In this document: positions 32,106 through 39,794 of the stretch, piece by piece
How positions within the stretch are numbered: position 1 is the stretch's first letter
How the letters are laid out: each line of letters starts with the position of its first letter
From: Bacteroidales bacterium UBA3653
Lineage (GTDB): Bacteria; Bacteroidota; Bacteroidia; Bacteroidales; Paludibacteraceae
Direction of reading: 5' to 3'
Assembly: GCA_002373505.1 (NCBI GenBank)
Contig: DFKE01000017.1
Location: 441,431-505,430 of the forward strand
Length of the DNA: 64,000 nt
Notes under the pieces: generated by a model
The model's input: the letters and a program-made list of their open reading frames with translations, nothing else
Database searches by the model: none
What the model was told of the DNA's origin: nothing
Translations under genes and position numbers: made by a program

Positions 32106-33389
32106 TTACCATATTCCCAACCCCATATCTATTCCCATTTGATGCCAATCATGCGGAGAAGGCATAAACTGAGCCCGCTCTTCTGCGATTTCGTAGATAA
32201 ACGGCGCGTACATTTTATAATGATAATGCCGTAAACGTCTATCAAAATAGTTTTTAAGTTCACCATCGTCATCAGACATAGAATCATATACCTTTTTTAT
32301 ACGCAGATCGAACAATTCGGAGGGAGTTGGATGGTTGTGCAATAATGTTGCCGTGTCTCTATTGGAAATCGCTATGCGCGTAGCGCGGATATAATCAGAA
32401 TAAAATTGCCGCGCTTTAGCATCTAACATAACTTTAGGTGATGGAGCATTGATTTGTTTCTCCAAATTATTCACAACGCGGTTCAGAGAATCCACCTTGG
32501 TTTGACGTTCGTTATTAACATTGAGAAGCGAATCAATGTCCGCTGAAAGACTCTGTTCCTGCTCGCTATGTTTGATTTCGGCTTGCCTGTATTCGGCATA
32601 CATGAACCATCCTGCAAGGCATAATATGGCTAATACCATTAGCGATATCGGCAACCATAGACGCAATCGGTCAATTCTATGAATAGCCCGCAACACTTGT
32701 GCGCAGGAAGAATAACGATCTGCGGGGTTCACTCGTGTGCATTTGCGAGCAATATATTTATAACGATGCGGGAAAAGAAGAGTGATGATTTTTCCCACGG
32801 CATAGATATCCGCGCGGTTGTCAATAGGTTTTCCTTCCAATTGCTCCGGCGCGATATATGCCATCGAACCGGCAGGTTGCTTGAAGGTCACATAATCATC
32901 CGTATCGGATACACCGAAATCAATCAGTTTGACTGTAGAGCCGTTACGGGTAATGAGAATATTAGACGGTTTGATATCCCGATGGATGATTTGTCGCTCA
33001 TGCAGACAAGAAAGGGCGTCAAGGAGTTGCTCAATAATGCGGCGACGGATCGCTGCAGGCGGGTTCGTTTCAAGGAACTGATCCAGCGTAATGCCATCGA
33101 TATACTCCATTTGGATATACCAGCCGATGGCATCCATATGCCCGAAATCAAGCAGCCGGACGATATTCGGATGATCCACTCCAACACCGATAGCAAACTC
33201 TTTGCGAAGCAGTTCTATATGCGGAGTTGATTCGCGATAAGACTCTGTCAAAGCCTTCAGCACATACTTGCGACCGAATCGCGTAGCTACATACAAGGCA
33301 TTGTGTCCCTCTGCAGACAATAGCTCCGATTCCGACCATACATCCGTGAAATCGGATGAAGGGGGTACGATGATAAAAGATGATTCCAT
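32106..33389 (-). CDS. membrane Ser/Thr protein kinase
   Basis: 427 aa. The start at 33389 (MESSFIIVPPSSDF) is preferred; the frame is open 14 codons further. The kinase domain spans about 20-245: Lys of YVLKALTES, HC-like LLRKEFAIG, catalytic loop HRDIKPSN, DFGVS in place of the more usual DFG-L, APEQLEG, and RADIYAVGK. The Gly-rich loop is poor (LLSAEGHNALYVA), which is common in bacterial members. One membrane segment at about 249-268 (WLPISLMVLAILCLAGWF) is followed by a coiled coil (about 275-320) and a C-terminal domain of about 100 residues that is periplasmic by topology. No PASTA repeats. Likely a two-gene signalling unit with the 189 aa protein. Confidence 0.87.
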   Translation of the reverse strand: MESSFIIVPPSSDFTDVWSESELLSAEGHNALYVATRFGRKYVLKALTESYRESTPHIELLRKEFAIGVGVDHPNIVRLLDFGHMDAIGWYIQMEYIDGITLDQFLETNPPAAIRRRIIEQLLDALSCLHERQIIHRDIKPSNILITRNGSTVKLIDFGVSDTDDYVTFKQPAGSMAYIAPEQLEGKPIDNRADIYAVGKIITLLFPHRYKYIARKCTRVNPADRYSSCAQVLRAIHRIDRLRLWLPISLMVLAILCLAGWFMYAEYRQAEIKHSEQEQSLSADIDSLLNVNNERQTKVDSLNRVVNNLEKQINAPSPKVMLDAKARQFYSDYIRATRIAISNRDTATLLHNHPTPSELFDLRIKKVYDSMSDDDGELKNYFDRRLRHYHYKMYAPFIYEIAEERAQFMPSPHDWHQMGIDMGLGIW

Positions 33390-33605
33390 ATTGCCAGACT
33401 TGTATTTACTCAATTTTACCGAACAATGCATTGGGCATCGGGGGCAGAGCGGTAAGGGATCTTAATACCGGGACCAAAAGAGGGTGAGATGATGGTGACC
33501 GTTGATTCGCGGCGGGCATCGACTGCCGGATGGCCCGTACTACATTCCCACCGACGTGAGCTAAATACCGCAAAACTTTCTTAGCCACAGGGCACGATTC
33601 ATTTT
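33390..33605 (-). other. long GC-rich leader of the kinase gene
   Basis: The promoter at 33642-33612 gives a transcript leader of about 215 nt before the kinase ATG, much richer in G+C than the adjacent non-coding DNA. Its 5' end contains the motif atcgtgccc...ggctaagaa that also occurs twice in the glmS-ddh array (12468-12530). An open frame covers most of it (minus strand, 33642-33406), but it runs back through the promoter. It could be a regulatory leader or a dispersed element. No known riboswitch is recognised. Confidence 0.5.
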
Positions 33606-33611
33606 GCGCTG

Positions 33612-33642
33612 CAAAATTAGTAATAAATTTTGATTTATGCAA
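33612..33642 (-). promoter_or_regulatory. promoter of the kinase operon
   Basis: On the minus strand TTG (33642-33640), 20-nt spacer beginning CATAAATCA, TAATTTTG (33619-33612), then CAGCGC. Confidence 0.85.
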
Positions 33643-33727
33643 ATATATCAGAAAGAATTTATGATTTTTGCAAATTTTGATACAGAGATTTGATACAGAG
33701 AGGCGGATAGAGGATCTTCATACAAAA

Positions 33728-33754
33728 AAAATCTGCACTTTGAATGCAGATTTT
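33728..33754 (-). terminator. terminator of the KilA-N unit
   Basis: Perfect 10-bp stem (AAAATCTGCA) with a 7-nt loop. On the minus strand it is followed by eight T residues. It lies outside the nested repeats that frame the KilA-N gene. Confidence 0.88.
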
Positions 33755-33829
33755 AGTATTTGCCGCTTTTTTACGCTGTCGGTGAGGTCAGACCTGGGTT
33801 CCTGTTTAACGTCAGTGAGTGACGGTATT

Positions 33830-34678
33830 TTATGCTTTGGGCAATTGAGGTAGCCCAGAGATATCAAGAGCAGACAAGGTTTGTAACTGCTTTATTGCCA
33901 TATCACGCAATGATTGCAAACGACTTGATTGTGGTTGATGTTGTTCTATTAAAAGAGCATTATACGATTCCAAATTTGCTAATACCAATAATTGTTGGAT
34001 TGACGCATAATCTCTTATATTTCCCTTTTTGCCTTGGTTCTGTGCTCTCCATTGAGCAGCTGTCATACCAAACAAAGCAACATTGAGCACATCTGCCTCA
34101 TCGGCATAAACATAAGATTGTTGTTCCTTTGTTAATTCAGAAGGCAATAAATTCTGCTGAATAGCATCAGTATGCACCTTATAATTGAGTTTAGAGATTT
34201 CCCGATTGAGATTCCATGACAGCGAAAGACGCGAATTCTCGTCATATTTTAGACGGCGATAATCCTTCATCAAATAGAGTTTAAACTCCGATGAAATCCA
34301 CGAAGCAAATTCCATTGCTATGTCGCTGTGTGCATATGTGCCACTTCCGTACCGCCCTGCCTTTGTAATAATACCTATGGCTCCTGTTAAGTCAATCCAC
34401 TTGGATGGCGTCATCACAAAGCGATTCAATCCGGCTTCATTTTTAAACGTGTCGAATTGCACACGGTTAAAATTCGGGTTATGCAATGTTTCCCATAAGC
34501 CCAGAAACTCAATGGTATTGCGGTTTCGCATCCAGTTTTGTATGGCAAAACGCGGATCATCACTATTTCGGTAGCGAGCAATATCTGTCAATGAGATATA
34601 CTCATTCCGATAATCTTCTGTGTAGATTCCTACATTAATGCCTTGCACATGTAATGTATCCGATTTTACTTTTGCCAT
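33830..34678 (-). CDS. KilA-N domain protein
   Basis: 282 aa, cytoplasmic. The KilA-N DNA-binding domain occupies about 18-125: EYISLTDIARYRN, FAIQNWMRNRNTIEFLGLWE (pieces IQNWMRNRNT and EFLGLWE), LNRFVMTPSKWIDLTGAIGI (piece TPSKWIDLTGAIG), and GTYAHSDIAMEFASWIS. The C-terminal half is helical with ADEADVLNVALFGMTAAQWR (piece DVLNVALFGMTA) and is typical of the long bacterial KilA-N proteins carried by mobile elements and phages. It has its own promoter and terminator and is framed by nested repeats. Probably a DNA-binding regulator; the target is unknown, with the flanking R2 palindrome as one candidate. Confidence 0.85.
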   Translation of the reverse strand: MAKVKSDTLHVQGINVGIYTEDYRNEYISLTDIARYRNSDDPRFAIQNWMRNRNTIEFLGLWETLHNPNFNRVQFDTFKNEAGLNRFVMTPSKWIDLTGAIGIITKAGRYGSGTYAHSDIAMEFASWISSEFKLYLMKDYRRLKYDENSRLSLSWNLNREISKLNYKVHTDAIQQNLLPSELTKEQQSYVYADEADVLNVALFGMTAAQWRAQNQGKKGNIRDYASIQQLLVLANLESYNALLIEQHQPQSSRLQSLRDMAIKQLQTLSALDISGLPQLPKA

Positions 34679-34741
34679 TTTCTATAATATATATTCTTTA
34701 TGTCCTCCTGTTTAACGTCAGTGAGTGACGAGAGGTTTCTA

Positions 34742-34761
34742 ACCTTTGCGACTGCAAAGGT
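34742..34761. repeat. palindrome containing the KilA-N -7 element
   Basis: acctttgc-gact-gcaaaggt: a perfect 8-bp inverted repeat whose minus-strand half is the -7 element of the KilA-N promoter and whose plus-strand half is another -7-like core facing it. The same arrangement, with longer arms, is found at 31434-31484. Confidence 0.65.
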
Positions 34762-34785
34762 ACACAAAAAAAATGACACTTGCAA
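34755..34785 (-). promoter_or_regulatory. promoter of the KilA-N gene
   Basis: On the minus strand TTG (34785-34783), 20-nt spacer, TACCTTTG (34762-34755). The R2 repeat lies between this promoter and the start codon, so it would be in the leader. Confidence 0.85.
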
Positions 34786-34893
34786 ATAAAAGTGCCATTT
34801 TTTTGTATTTTTATTGCTGTCAGTGAGGTCAGAAATTAGCGTGATGGGCATAGAATTTTGACTATCTCATTCGTTGCCATCATATGGTAGCGG

Positions 34894-35496
34894 TCAGAGG
34901 AGACAGGTATAGGTTGATAATCCCAATGTCTGGCTTCCGCTTTTTCGCGGAGCGTCTGTTCGGTGCGTCTCTGTATATCCGGCAACGTCAAAGTATCTGC
35001 GGTGGGTTCCAACAGCCAGAGTAAAAAGGTCGGGGGCCTGTTGCCTAAGCATTGCGCGTCGCGGATTGTCGTGTATATATTGAATCATCGCTTCTAACTG
35101 CCCCTTATGCGCAAGTGTACGGAAGAATGGTGTCTCAAAGAGGGGCTGTTGCGTTTCTGTCTTCGACATCTGTTTATGTTCTTCCGCAGCTGACATCTGC
35201 GGGGCTATATTGACAGAGGCGAGCGGTGGCACAACGGTGGCCGTCATCTGTCGCCATCCTTGGCGCATACCTCGCGCTATCTCCTTGATGGAGATACCGT
35301 GGTCCTCGGTGACATAAAGCAGCACGTGGATATGATCGGGCATCAGCTGCTTGGCAAGCAGCCGGACATATGGTCTGCGCTGCTGTATCTCGTCAAGGTC
35401 ATGCGATATAGCTCTGCCAAGATCGGAGGGAAGACACCGCGGCTCTTCGTGATCTATCGCTAACTCTCCCAACAATCGTTGCCTGCCGATGACCAC
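34894..35496 (-). CDS. RAYT/IS200-like Y1 transposase, start unclear
   Basis: 200 aa counted from a GTG. The HUH motif is HIHV (His55, His57) in LMPDHIHVLLYV, and the Tyr nucleophile is Tyr140 in MIQYIHDNPRRAM, as in REP-associated tyrosine transposases, which act on single-stranded hairpins. The frame upstream of the GTG reads YPQWNVYHITFVVIG, which matches the normal RAYT N-terminus, but contains no ATG before a stop near 35537. An ATG at 35518 is one frame off. So the gene has lost its start, uses a rare one, or is frameshifted. It follows the aminotransferase gene by under 50 nt. Whether it is active is doubtful; no clear REP partner array is nearby. Confidence 0.75.
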   Translation of the reverse strand: MVIGRQRLLGELAIDHEEPRCLPSDLGRAISHDLDEIQQRRPYVRLLAKQLMPDHIHVLLYVTEDHGISIKEIARGMRQGWRQMTATVVPPLASVNIAPQMSAAEEHKQMSKTETQQPLFETPFFRTLAHKGQLEAMIQYIHDNPRRAMLRQQAPDLFTLAVGTHRRYFDVAGYTETHRTDAPRKSGSQTLGLSTYTCLL

Positions 35497-35542
35497 AAAA
35501 GTGATATGGTATACGTTCCATTGGGGATAGGCCTTTTATGTA

Positions 35543-36730
35543 TTACGCGTTATAGGCTTCAAGGGCTTTGCGCAGCACGACCATCGCTTTCGCCAGATCT
35601 TCCTTATTCAATACATATGCCATACGTACCTGATGACGGCCGTCTTCGGGGTTGGTATAGAATCCCGTTCCGGGTGCCATCATGACCGTTGCGCCTTCGT
35701 ATGTAAAGTCCGTGAGACACCATTTGCAGAACTTCTCTACATCGTCCACCGGCAGTTCTACCATCACATAGAACGCACCTGTCGGTGCCGGAGCAAAGAC
35801 ACCCGGGATCTGGTTGAGCTGGTCTATCAGGAAATTACGGCGGGACAGATACTCGTCATAAACCTCTTGCATATATTCCTCGGGAGTGGAAAGAGAAGCC
35901 TCCGCAACAACCTGACCGAACAAAGGAGGACTAAGCCGAGCCTGACAGAATTTCATAACCGCCTCACGGACCGATTTGTTCTTCGTAATCAAAGCACCTA
36001 TACGGATACCGCATTCACTGTAGCGCTTTGACACACTGTCCACCAGAATAACATTCTGCTCTATTCCTTCCAGGTGGCAAGCCGAAATATACGGTGATTT
36101 GGTATAGATGAACTCGCGATAGACCTCATCCGAGATAAGATAGAGGTTGTATTTCTTCACGAGATCGCGTATCTGGCGCATCTCCTGTTTGGTGTACAGA
36201 TACCCGGTCGGGTTATTGGGGTTGCAGATCAGTATCGCGCGTGTCTTGGGCGTTATCTGCTTCTCAAACTCCTCTACCGGCGGTAACTTGAAGCCGTTTT
36301 TGATATCCGTCTTGACGGATTTGACTACTGCGCCGGCGGAAATAGCGAATGCCATGTAATTGGCATAACTCGGATCCGTTACTATTATCTCGTCCCCCGG
36401 ATTGAGGCAGCTCATATAGGCAAACATGATGGCTTCCGAACCGCCCGATGTGATGATTATCTCGTCCGGAGAAAGATCAATGCCATAGTCTGCATAATAA
36501 CTCACCATCTTCGTTCGGAGAGACTTTAGGCCCTGGGACGGAGAATAACTCAAAATCTCCTGATTGAAATTTTTAACGGCCTCCAATGCCTGCGGCGGAG
36601 TCTGAATATCCGGCTGACCGATATTGAGATGATAGACATGCACGCCTGCCAGTTTGGCGGCATCTGCATATTTTGCCAGTTTCCGGATCGGACTTTCCGG
36701 CATGGACTGTGCCCGTAAACTAATTTCCAT
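35543..36730 (-). CDS. class I/II pyridoxal-phosphate aminotransferase
   Basis: 395 aa, aspartate/alanine aminotransferase type. Start at 36730 (MEISLRAQSMPESPIRKL) chosen because the longer frame runs into the preceding gene with non-native residues. Landmarks: HLNIGQPDIQTPPQAL, SYSPSQGLKSLR, SGGSEAIMF, DPSYANY, CNPNNPTG (PLP-contacting Asn), SDEVYREF and the Schiff-base Lys in SVSKRYSECGIRIGAL, then GAFYVMVELP. It transfers amino groups between alpha-keto acids in the cytoplasm; the exact amino acid cannot be decided. It lies 25 nt after the lipoate ligase-HAD gene. Confidence 0.9.
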   Translation of the reverse strand: MEISLRAQSMPESPIRKLAKYADAAKLAGVHVYHLNIGQPDIQTPPQALEAVKNFNQEILSYSPSQGLKSLRTKMVSYYADYGIDLSPDEIIITSGGSEAIMFAYMSCLNPGDEIIVTDPSYANYMAFAISAGAVVKSVKTDIKNGFKLPPVEEFEKQITPKTRAILICNPNNPTGYLYTKQEMRQIRDLVKKYNLYLISDEVYREFIYTKSPYISACHLEGIEQNVILVDSVSKRYSECGIRIGALITKNKSVREAVMKFCQARLSPPLFGQVVAEASLSTPEEYMQEVYDEYLSRRNFLIDQLNQIPGVFAPAPTGAFYVMVELPVDDVEKFCKWCLTDFTYEGATVMMAPGTGFYTNPEDGRHQVRMAYVLNKEDLAKAMVVLRKALEAYNA

Positions 36731-36755
36731 ATATCTGTTGGTTGTTTTTTTCTTT

Positions 36756-38033
36756 TTATTGCAAAAACGGCAACATATCCTGCGGCGCATCGATGATATG
36801 TTCGCATTTCGCCTCCTCAAGCACCTCGCGTGCCACGAATCCCCATGAGCATGCCACAAAAGGTACGCCGGCGTTCTCTGCTGTCGCTTTATCTACCAGA
36901 CTGTCGCCGAGGTAAAGCACAGAGGGACGATGTTCCATGTACGAAGGACAAAGTGTTTCCATTATATCCCTTACTATCTGCGGGTCGGGTTTCCGGGGTA
37001 TATTCTCCCGTTCACCCAGAACCGCATCAAACACACCGGGGAAGAAATGGGAGACTATTTTCTCCGTAGCCGCCTGGTATTTGTTGCTGGCAACAGCCAG
37101 TTTGCAACCTTTGGCCTTTAGCGCCGCCAATAAGTCTGGAATGCCTTCATACGGCCGGGTAAAATCGCAGTTATGCGCGTTGTAATAAGGAACAAACTCC
37201 TCCATTACTTGGTCTGTTATCTTTTCTTCCGGTTCCACCCCGCCTGCTCTTAACGCCCTTTCTATCAGTTTGCGTACACCGTTTCCTACCAGCCGCGGAT
37301 ACTCCTCTATCGTGTGAGTGGGATACCCGCATGCCGCCAGTGCGTGATTGCAGGCGTAACCCAGATCGTCTATGGTGTTCAGCAGCGTGCCGTCCAAATC
37401 AAAGATAACGAGCCGCTCTGCCTTTTCTATTTCCTGTTCCATCATTTCTCTGAATACATTTATATCGCCCAGATCCTTGGTCTCGCGGAGGTTGCGGACC
37501 CTCTGGCGCACGGAAGCGACAGCATGTTTCTCCAGTTTCTCAACCGAAGGCGTTATGGCTTGTTCCAGAGCCTCCATATCCACATCATACAGCATCGATG
37601 CATGCACGACTGTGCCTGTAGAAGTGGTATAACAGGCTGTTCCTGCCACTTTGCGGTCACCCACTATCACGTCATTATGCGCTGTCGAGACAGCCGGATA
37701 GCCTAAGTTGTTCAATGCGCCGGCAAGCATACGCAGGAATGTCTCGAATACTTCCTGGGAATGGGTGGACGGCGAGATAAAAGACACCATCAGATTGCCT
37801 CTGTCCGCATATACACACCCTCCTCCGCTCTGTCGTTGCACCACACGGATGTCGTGCGCCTCGCAATAGGCTTCATTCACCTCCTGTTCACGGATCTGGT
37901 GTTTGCCGTAAATCACAGTAGGGGAAACGATCCATGTGAAAACAGTCGGCACAGCTATATGCTGTACCTTCTCTGCTTCTATCGCCAGATATTCCTCCAG
38001 CGGCAATCCTTCTCTAACCCTCTCAACTCTCAC
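36756..38033 (-). CDS. lipoate-protein ligase fused to a HAD phosphatase
   Basis: 425 aa with two complete domains in one frame. Residues about 10-200 are an LplA-type lipoate ligase: the substrate loop RQSGGGCVYAD, the catalytic Lys in GRKVAGTA, and SVRQRVRNL. From about 207 a HAD-family phosphatase of the phosphoglycolate phosphatase group begins: IFDLDGTLLNT (motif I with both Asp), VASNK (motif II Ser), KPDP (motif III Lys) and YLGDSLVDKATAENAG (motif IV). No stop, frameshift or repeat lies at the junction. The start is a GTG placed in the heptamer array 38020-38096; no ATG is available in the frame. The ligase would salvage lipoate for GcvH or oxo-acid dehydrogenases. Why a phosphatase is attached is unknown. 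Confidence 0.88.
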   Translation of the reverse strand: MRVERVREGLPLEEYLAIEAEKVQHIAVPTVFTWIVSPTVIYGKHQIREQEVNEAYCEAHDIRVVQRQSGGGCVYADRGNLMVSFISPSTHSQEVFETFLRMLAGALNNLGYPAVSTAHNDVIVGDRKVAGTACYTTSTGTVVHASMLYDVDMEALEQAITPSVEKLEKHAVASVRQRVRNLRETKDLGDINVFREMMEQEIEKAERLVIFDLDGTLLNTIDDLGYACNHALAACGYPTHTIEEYPRLVGNGVRKLIERALRAGGVEPEEKITDQVMEEFVPYYNAHNCDFTRPYEGIPDLLAALKAKGCKLAVASNKYQAATEKIVSHFFPGVFDAVLGERENIPRKPDPQIVRDIMETLCPSYMEHRPSVLYLGDSLVDKATAENAGVPFVACSWGFVAREVLEEAKCEHIIDAPQDMLPFLQ

Positions 38034-38096
38034 CTTTCACCTTTCCCCTTTCACTTTTCACCTTTCACCTCTCACCTATCACCTCTCACCTCTCAG
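38020..38096. repeat. heptamer array, 11 units, between guaD and the ligase gene
   Basis: Eleven 7-bp units of the form ctttcac/ctctcac run from inside the first codons of the ligase-HAD gene to the stop codon of guaD. One unit supplies the guaD TGA (38093-38095) and another the GTG start (38031-38033). On the coding strand each unit reads gtgaaag or gtgagag, so GTG start codons recur every 7 bp with an AGG-like stretch before them. Confidence 0.92.
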
Positions 38097-39373
38097 AACA
38101 CCGGTTCGTTCAGTTCCACGCCGCGGCAGAAACGACGTTTGATATCGCGGTCGTCGCCCAGATAGATATATCGCTCCAGACGTTGCGGCAACGTGTAGTT
38201 GTCATAATTGAGATAGCTGTCATCCACCAGCAATGCGTCAAACTCGTATCCCGGTTCAAACGAACCCACTTTGCCGAAGAATGATCCGCCGCCTTTGGTT
38301 GCCAGATAGAAGACCTCGCTCAGACTCAGGAACGACATCTCGCCCTTCGTCTGGGCGTAATTGAGTTTGGATACCTGGATCGCATATTGCATCACACGCA
38401 GCATGGACATATGGTGTCCGGCGGACACGTCTGTACCTAATGCCACATGAATTCCTTCGCTCAGGAACTTGCGAATAGGGGCCATTCCGGAAGAAAGATT
38501 GCTGTTCGACATAGGGCAATGCACTACATACACGCCGTTCTTACGCATCAGCTCCATCTCTTCTCCGTCCGTATAGCAGCAGTGTGCCATCAGTGTTGGC
38601 GTCTGGCCGAAAAGACCGTATCTGTTATATGCGTCGCCATAGCAGGTAGAGTCCGGTTCCAGTTCCTTAACCCAGTCTATCTCCGATCTGTTCTCTGACA
38701 GATGCGACTGGACGGGCAATCCTGTCTCGGCGGCGTACGCACCCATGGCGCAGAGCATCTCGTCCGAACAAGACGGTACGAACCGCGGTGTGATGATCGG
38801 ACGTACCATTCCGTCCGCGCTGTGCTCATCCAGATGAGCTTTCAGCATGCGCATGCCTGCCATCACCTCTTCTGTCGTGTTATGCAGCGTGTCCGGGCAG
38901 TTGCGGTTCATTCCTACCAGACCTACATAGGCACCCATGCCGGCTTGGATAAACAGGTCTGCCAGGATACGTGTGGCTTCCGGATGGATCGTACCGAACA
39001 CGGCGGAACGCATAGTCCCCTGCATCCATAACTCATGTACAAACCGGCGGTATAGCCGGCGTGCATATTCCGGATCGGCATACTTGGTTTCCTCCGGGAA
39101 TGTATAAGTATTCAGCCACGGTAGCAATTCCAGATCCAGCGCCAGGCCCATGTTTCGGTACTGCGGGGCATGCACATGCAGGTCATTGAAGGCAGGTATA
39201 AGCAGTTTGTCTCCGAAATCCATCACCTGCCTGCGCCAGTCCATATCCTCCGGCAGATCGGCATATACGCCTTCCACTAAGCCGTTCGACTGGACCACCA
39301 CATACCCGTGCGGAATGATTTCCAGTTTGCCGGGTGTGGGGGTATGTATGATATTAGCTCTGTAAATTTTCAT
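38093..39373 (-). CDS. guaD: guanine deaminase
   Basis: 426 aa amidohydrolase that deaminates guanine to xanthine in purine catabolism. Metal ligands are visible: HVH in FNDLHVHAPQY (with the guanine-deaminase-specific continuation APQYRNMG), a His in VQSHLSE, MAHCCY, and the Asp of ALGTDVSAG. WLNTYTFPEE and FVPSCSDEML are further GuaD segments. It lies between the GtrA gene (20-nt overlap) and the heptamer array. The arrangement suggests a general housekeeping operon rather than a purine-dedicated one. Confidence 0.92.
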   Translation of the reverse strand: MKIYRANIIHTPTPGKLEIIPHGYVVVQSNGLVEGVYADLPEDMDWRRQVMDFGDKLLIPAFNDLHVHAPQYRNMGLALDLELLPWLNTYTFPEETKYADPEYARRLYRRFVHELWMQGTMRSAVFGTIHPEATRILADLFIQAGMGAYVGLVGMNRNCPDTLHNTTEEVMAGMRMLKAHLDEHSADGMVRPIITPRFVPSCSDEMLCAMGAYAAETGLPVQSHLSENRSEIDWVKELEPDSTCYGDAYNRYGLFGQTPTLMAHCCYTDGEEMELMRKNGVYVVHCPMSNSNLSSGMAPIRKFLSEGIHVALGTDVSAGHHMSMLRVMQYAIQVSKLNYAQTKGEMSFLSLSEVFYLATKGGGSFFGKVGSFEPGYEFDALLVDDSYLNYDNYTLPQRLERYIYLGDDRDIKRRFCRGVELNEPVF

Positions 39374-39794
39374 CTTTCGTTTTTTTGAAAAATAATAGAC
39401 AAATGAGATAGTTGATACATCCGCCGATGAAGATCACAATGAAACTGATTAGGTCGTCTCTCCATGTAGGCAGTAGTGCTATCGCAAGCGGCAGCAGACC
39501 GAACTGCACCACCAGATTGATGGCTCTGGCTATCAGAAATCCGCCGGCGTTCTTCTTGTTCGGCCGTGTGCCGAAGGTGTACCAGTTGGAGAACAGATAG
39601 TTAGGAATCATCTCCAGCACATATCCGATGCCGAAAGCGATATAGTACAGCCACGTTCCCTTGTCCGGCTGCGCCATGAAATAGAGCGCAGCCATAAAAA
39701 ACCATGTCTGTACAAACATACCGGTAGTGCCGACCACTGCAAAGCGGACGGCGCTACGTACCTTACCCGGCAAATATGACGTAGGCAGTTTCAT
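39354..39794 (-). CDS. GtrA family membrane protein
   Basis: 146 aa with four hydrophobic segments (about 15-37, 45-65, 82-107, 115-135). GtrA-like flippases move lipid-linked sugars or support teichoic and O-antigen decoration at the inner membrane. Segments FAVVGTTGMFVQTW and YLFSNWYTFG (the N..W.F pattern) are characteristic. Start: ATG at 39794; a TTG one codon earlier is inside the heptamer array. The 3' end overlaps guaD by 20 nt. Confidence 0.88.
   Translation of the reverse strand: MKLPTSYLPGKVRSAVRFAVVGTTGMFVQTWFFMAALYFMAQPDKGTWLYYIAFGIGYVLEMIPNYLFSNWYTFGTRPNKKNAGGFLIARAINLVVQFGLLPLAIALLPTWRDDLISFIVIFIGGCINYLICLLFFKKTKDENLQS

Larger units (their letters stand above)
33775..34833. 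mobile_element. KilA-N cassette framed by nested direct repeats
   Basis: Two repeats flank the gene in a mirrored order but the same orientation. R2 is a perfect 24-bp direct repeat (cctgtttaacgtcagtgag then tgacg; 33801-33824 and 34707-34730). R1 is an 18-bp repeat with one mismatch (gctgtcggtgaggtcaga; 33775-33792 and 34816-34833) lying outside R2 on both sides. R2 contains a small palindrome (cgtca-gtgag-tgacg). No transposase or integrase is inside. The element may be a movable gene cassette, or the repeats may be operator sites. Confidence 0.5.

Noticed and set aside
33390..33605. RNase P RNA or tmRNA as an explanation for the GC-rich leader
   Set aside because: The conserved RNase P core (GAGGAAAGUC type) and a tRNA-like acceptor end are absent.
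33406..33642. 78-codon open frame on the minus strand in the kinase leader
   Set aside because: It begins within the promoter (-33/-7) of the kinase operon, so it cannot be translated from that transcript. The region is treated as a leader or element.
36756..36859. Extended N-terminus of the aminotransferase up to 36859
   Set aside because: It overlaps the fusion gene in another frame and encodes Cys/Arg-rich sequence unlike the family; the ATG at 36730 gives the normal start.
38020..38096. Regular repeats that might be read as a CRISPR array or as telomere-like DNA
   Set aside because: Units are 7 bp with no spacers, no cas genes lie in the window, and arrays are internal and different at every locus.
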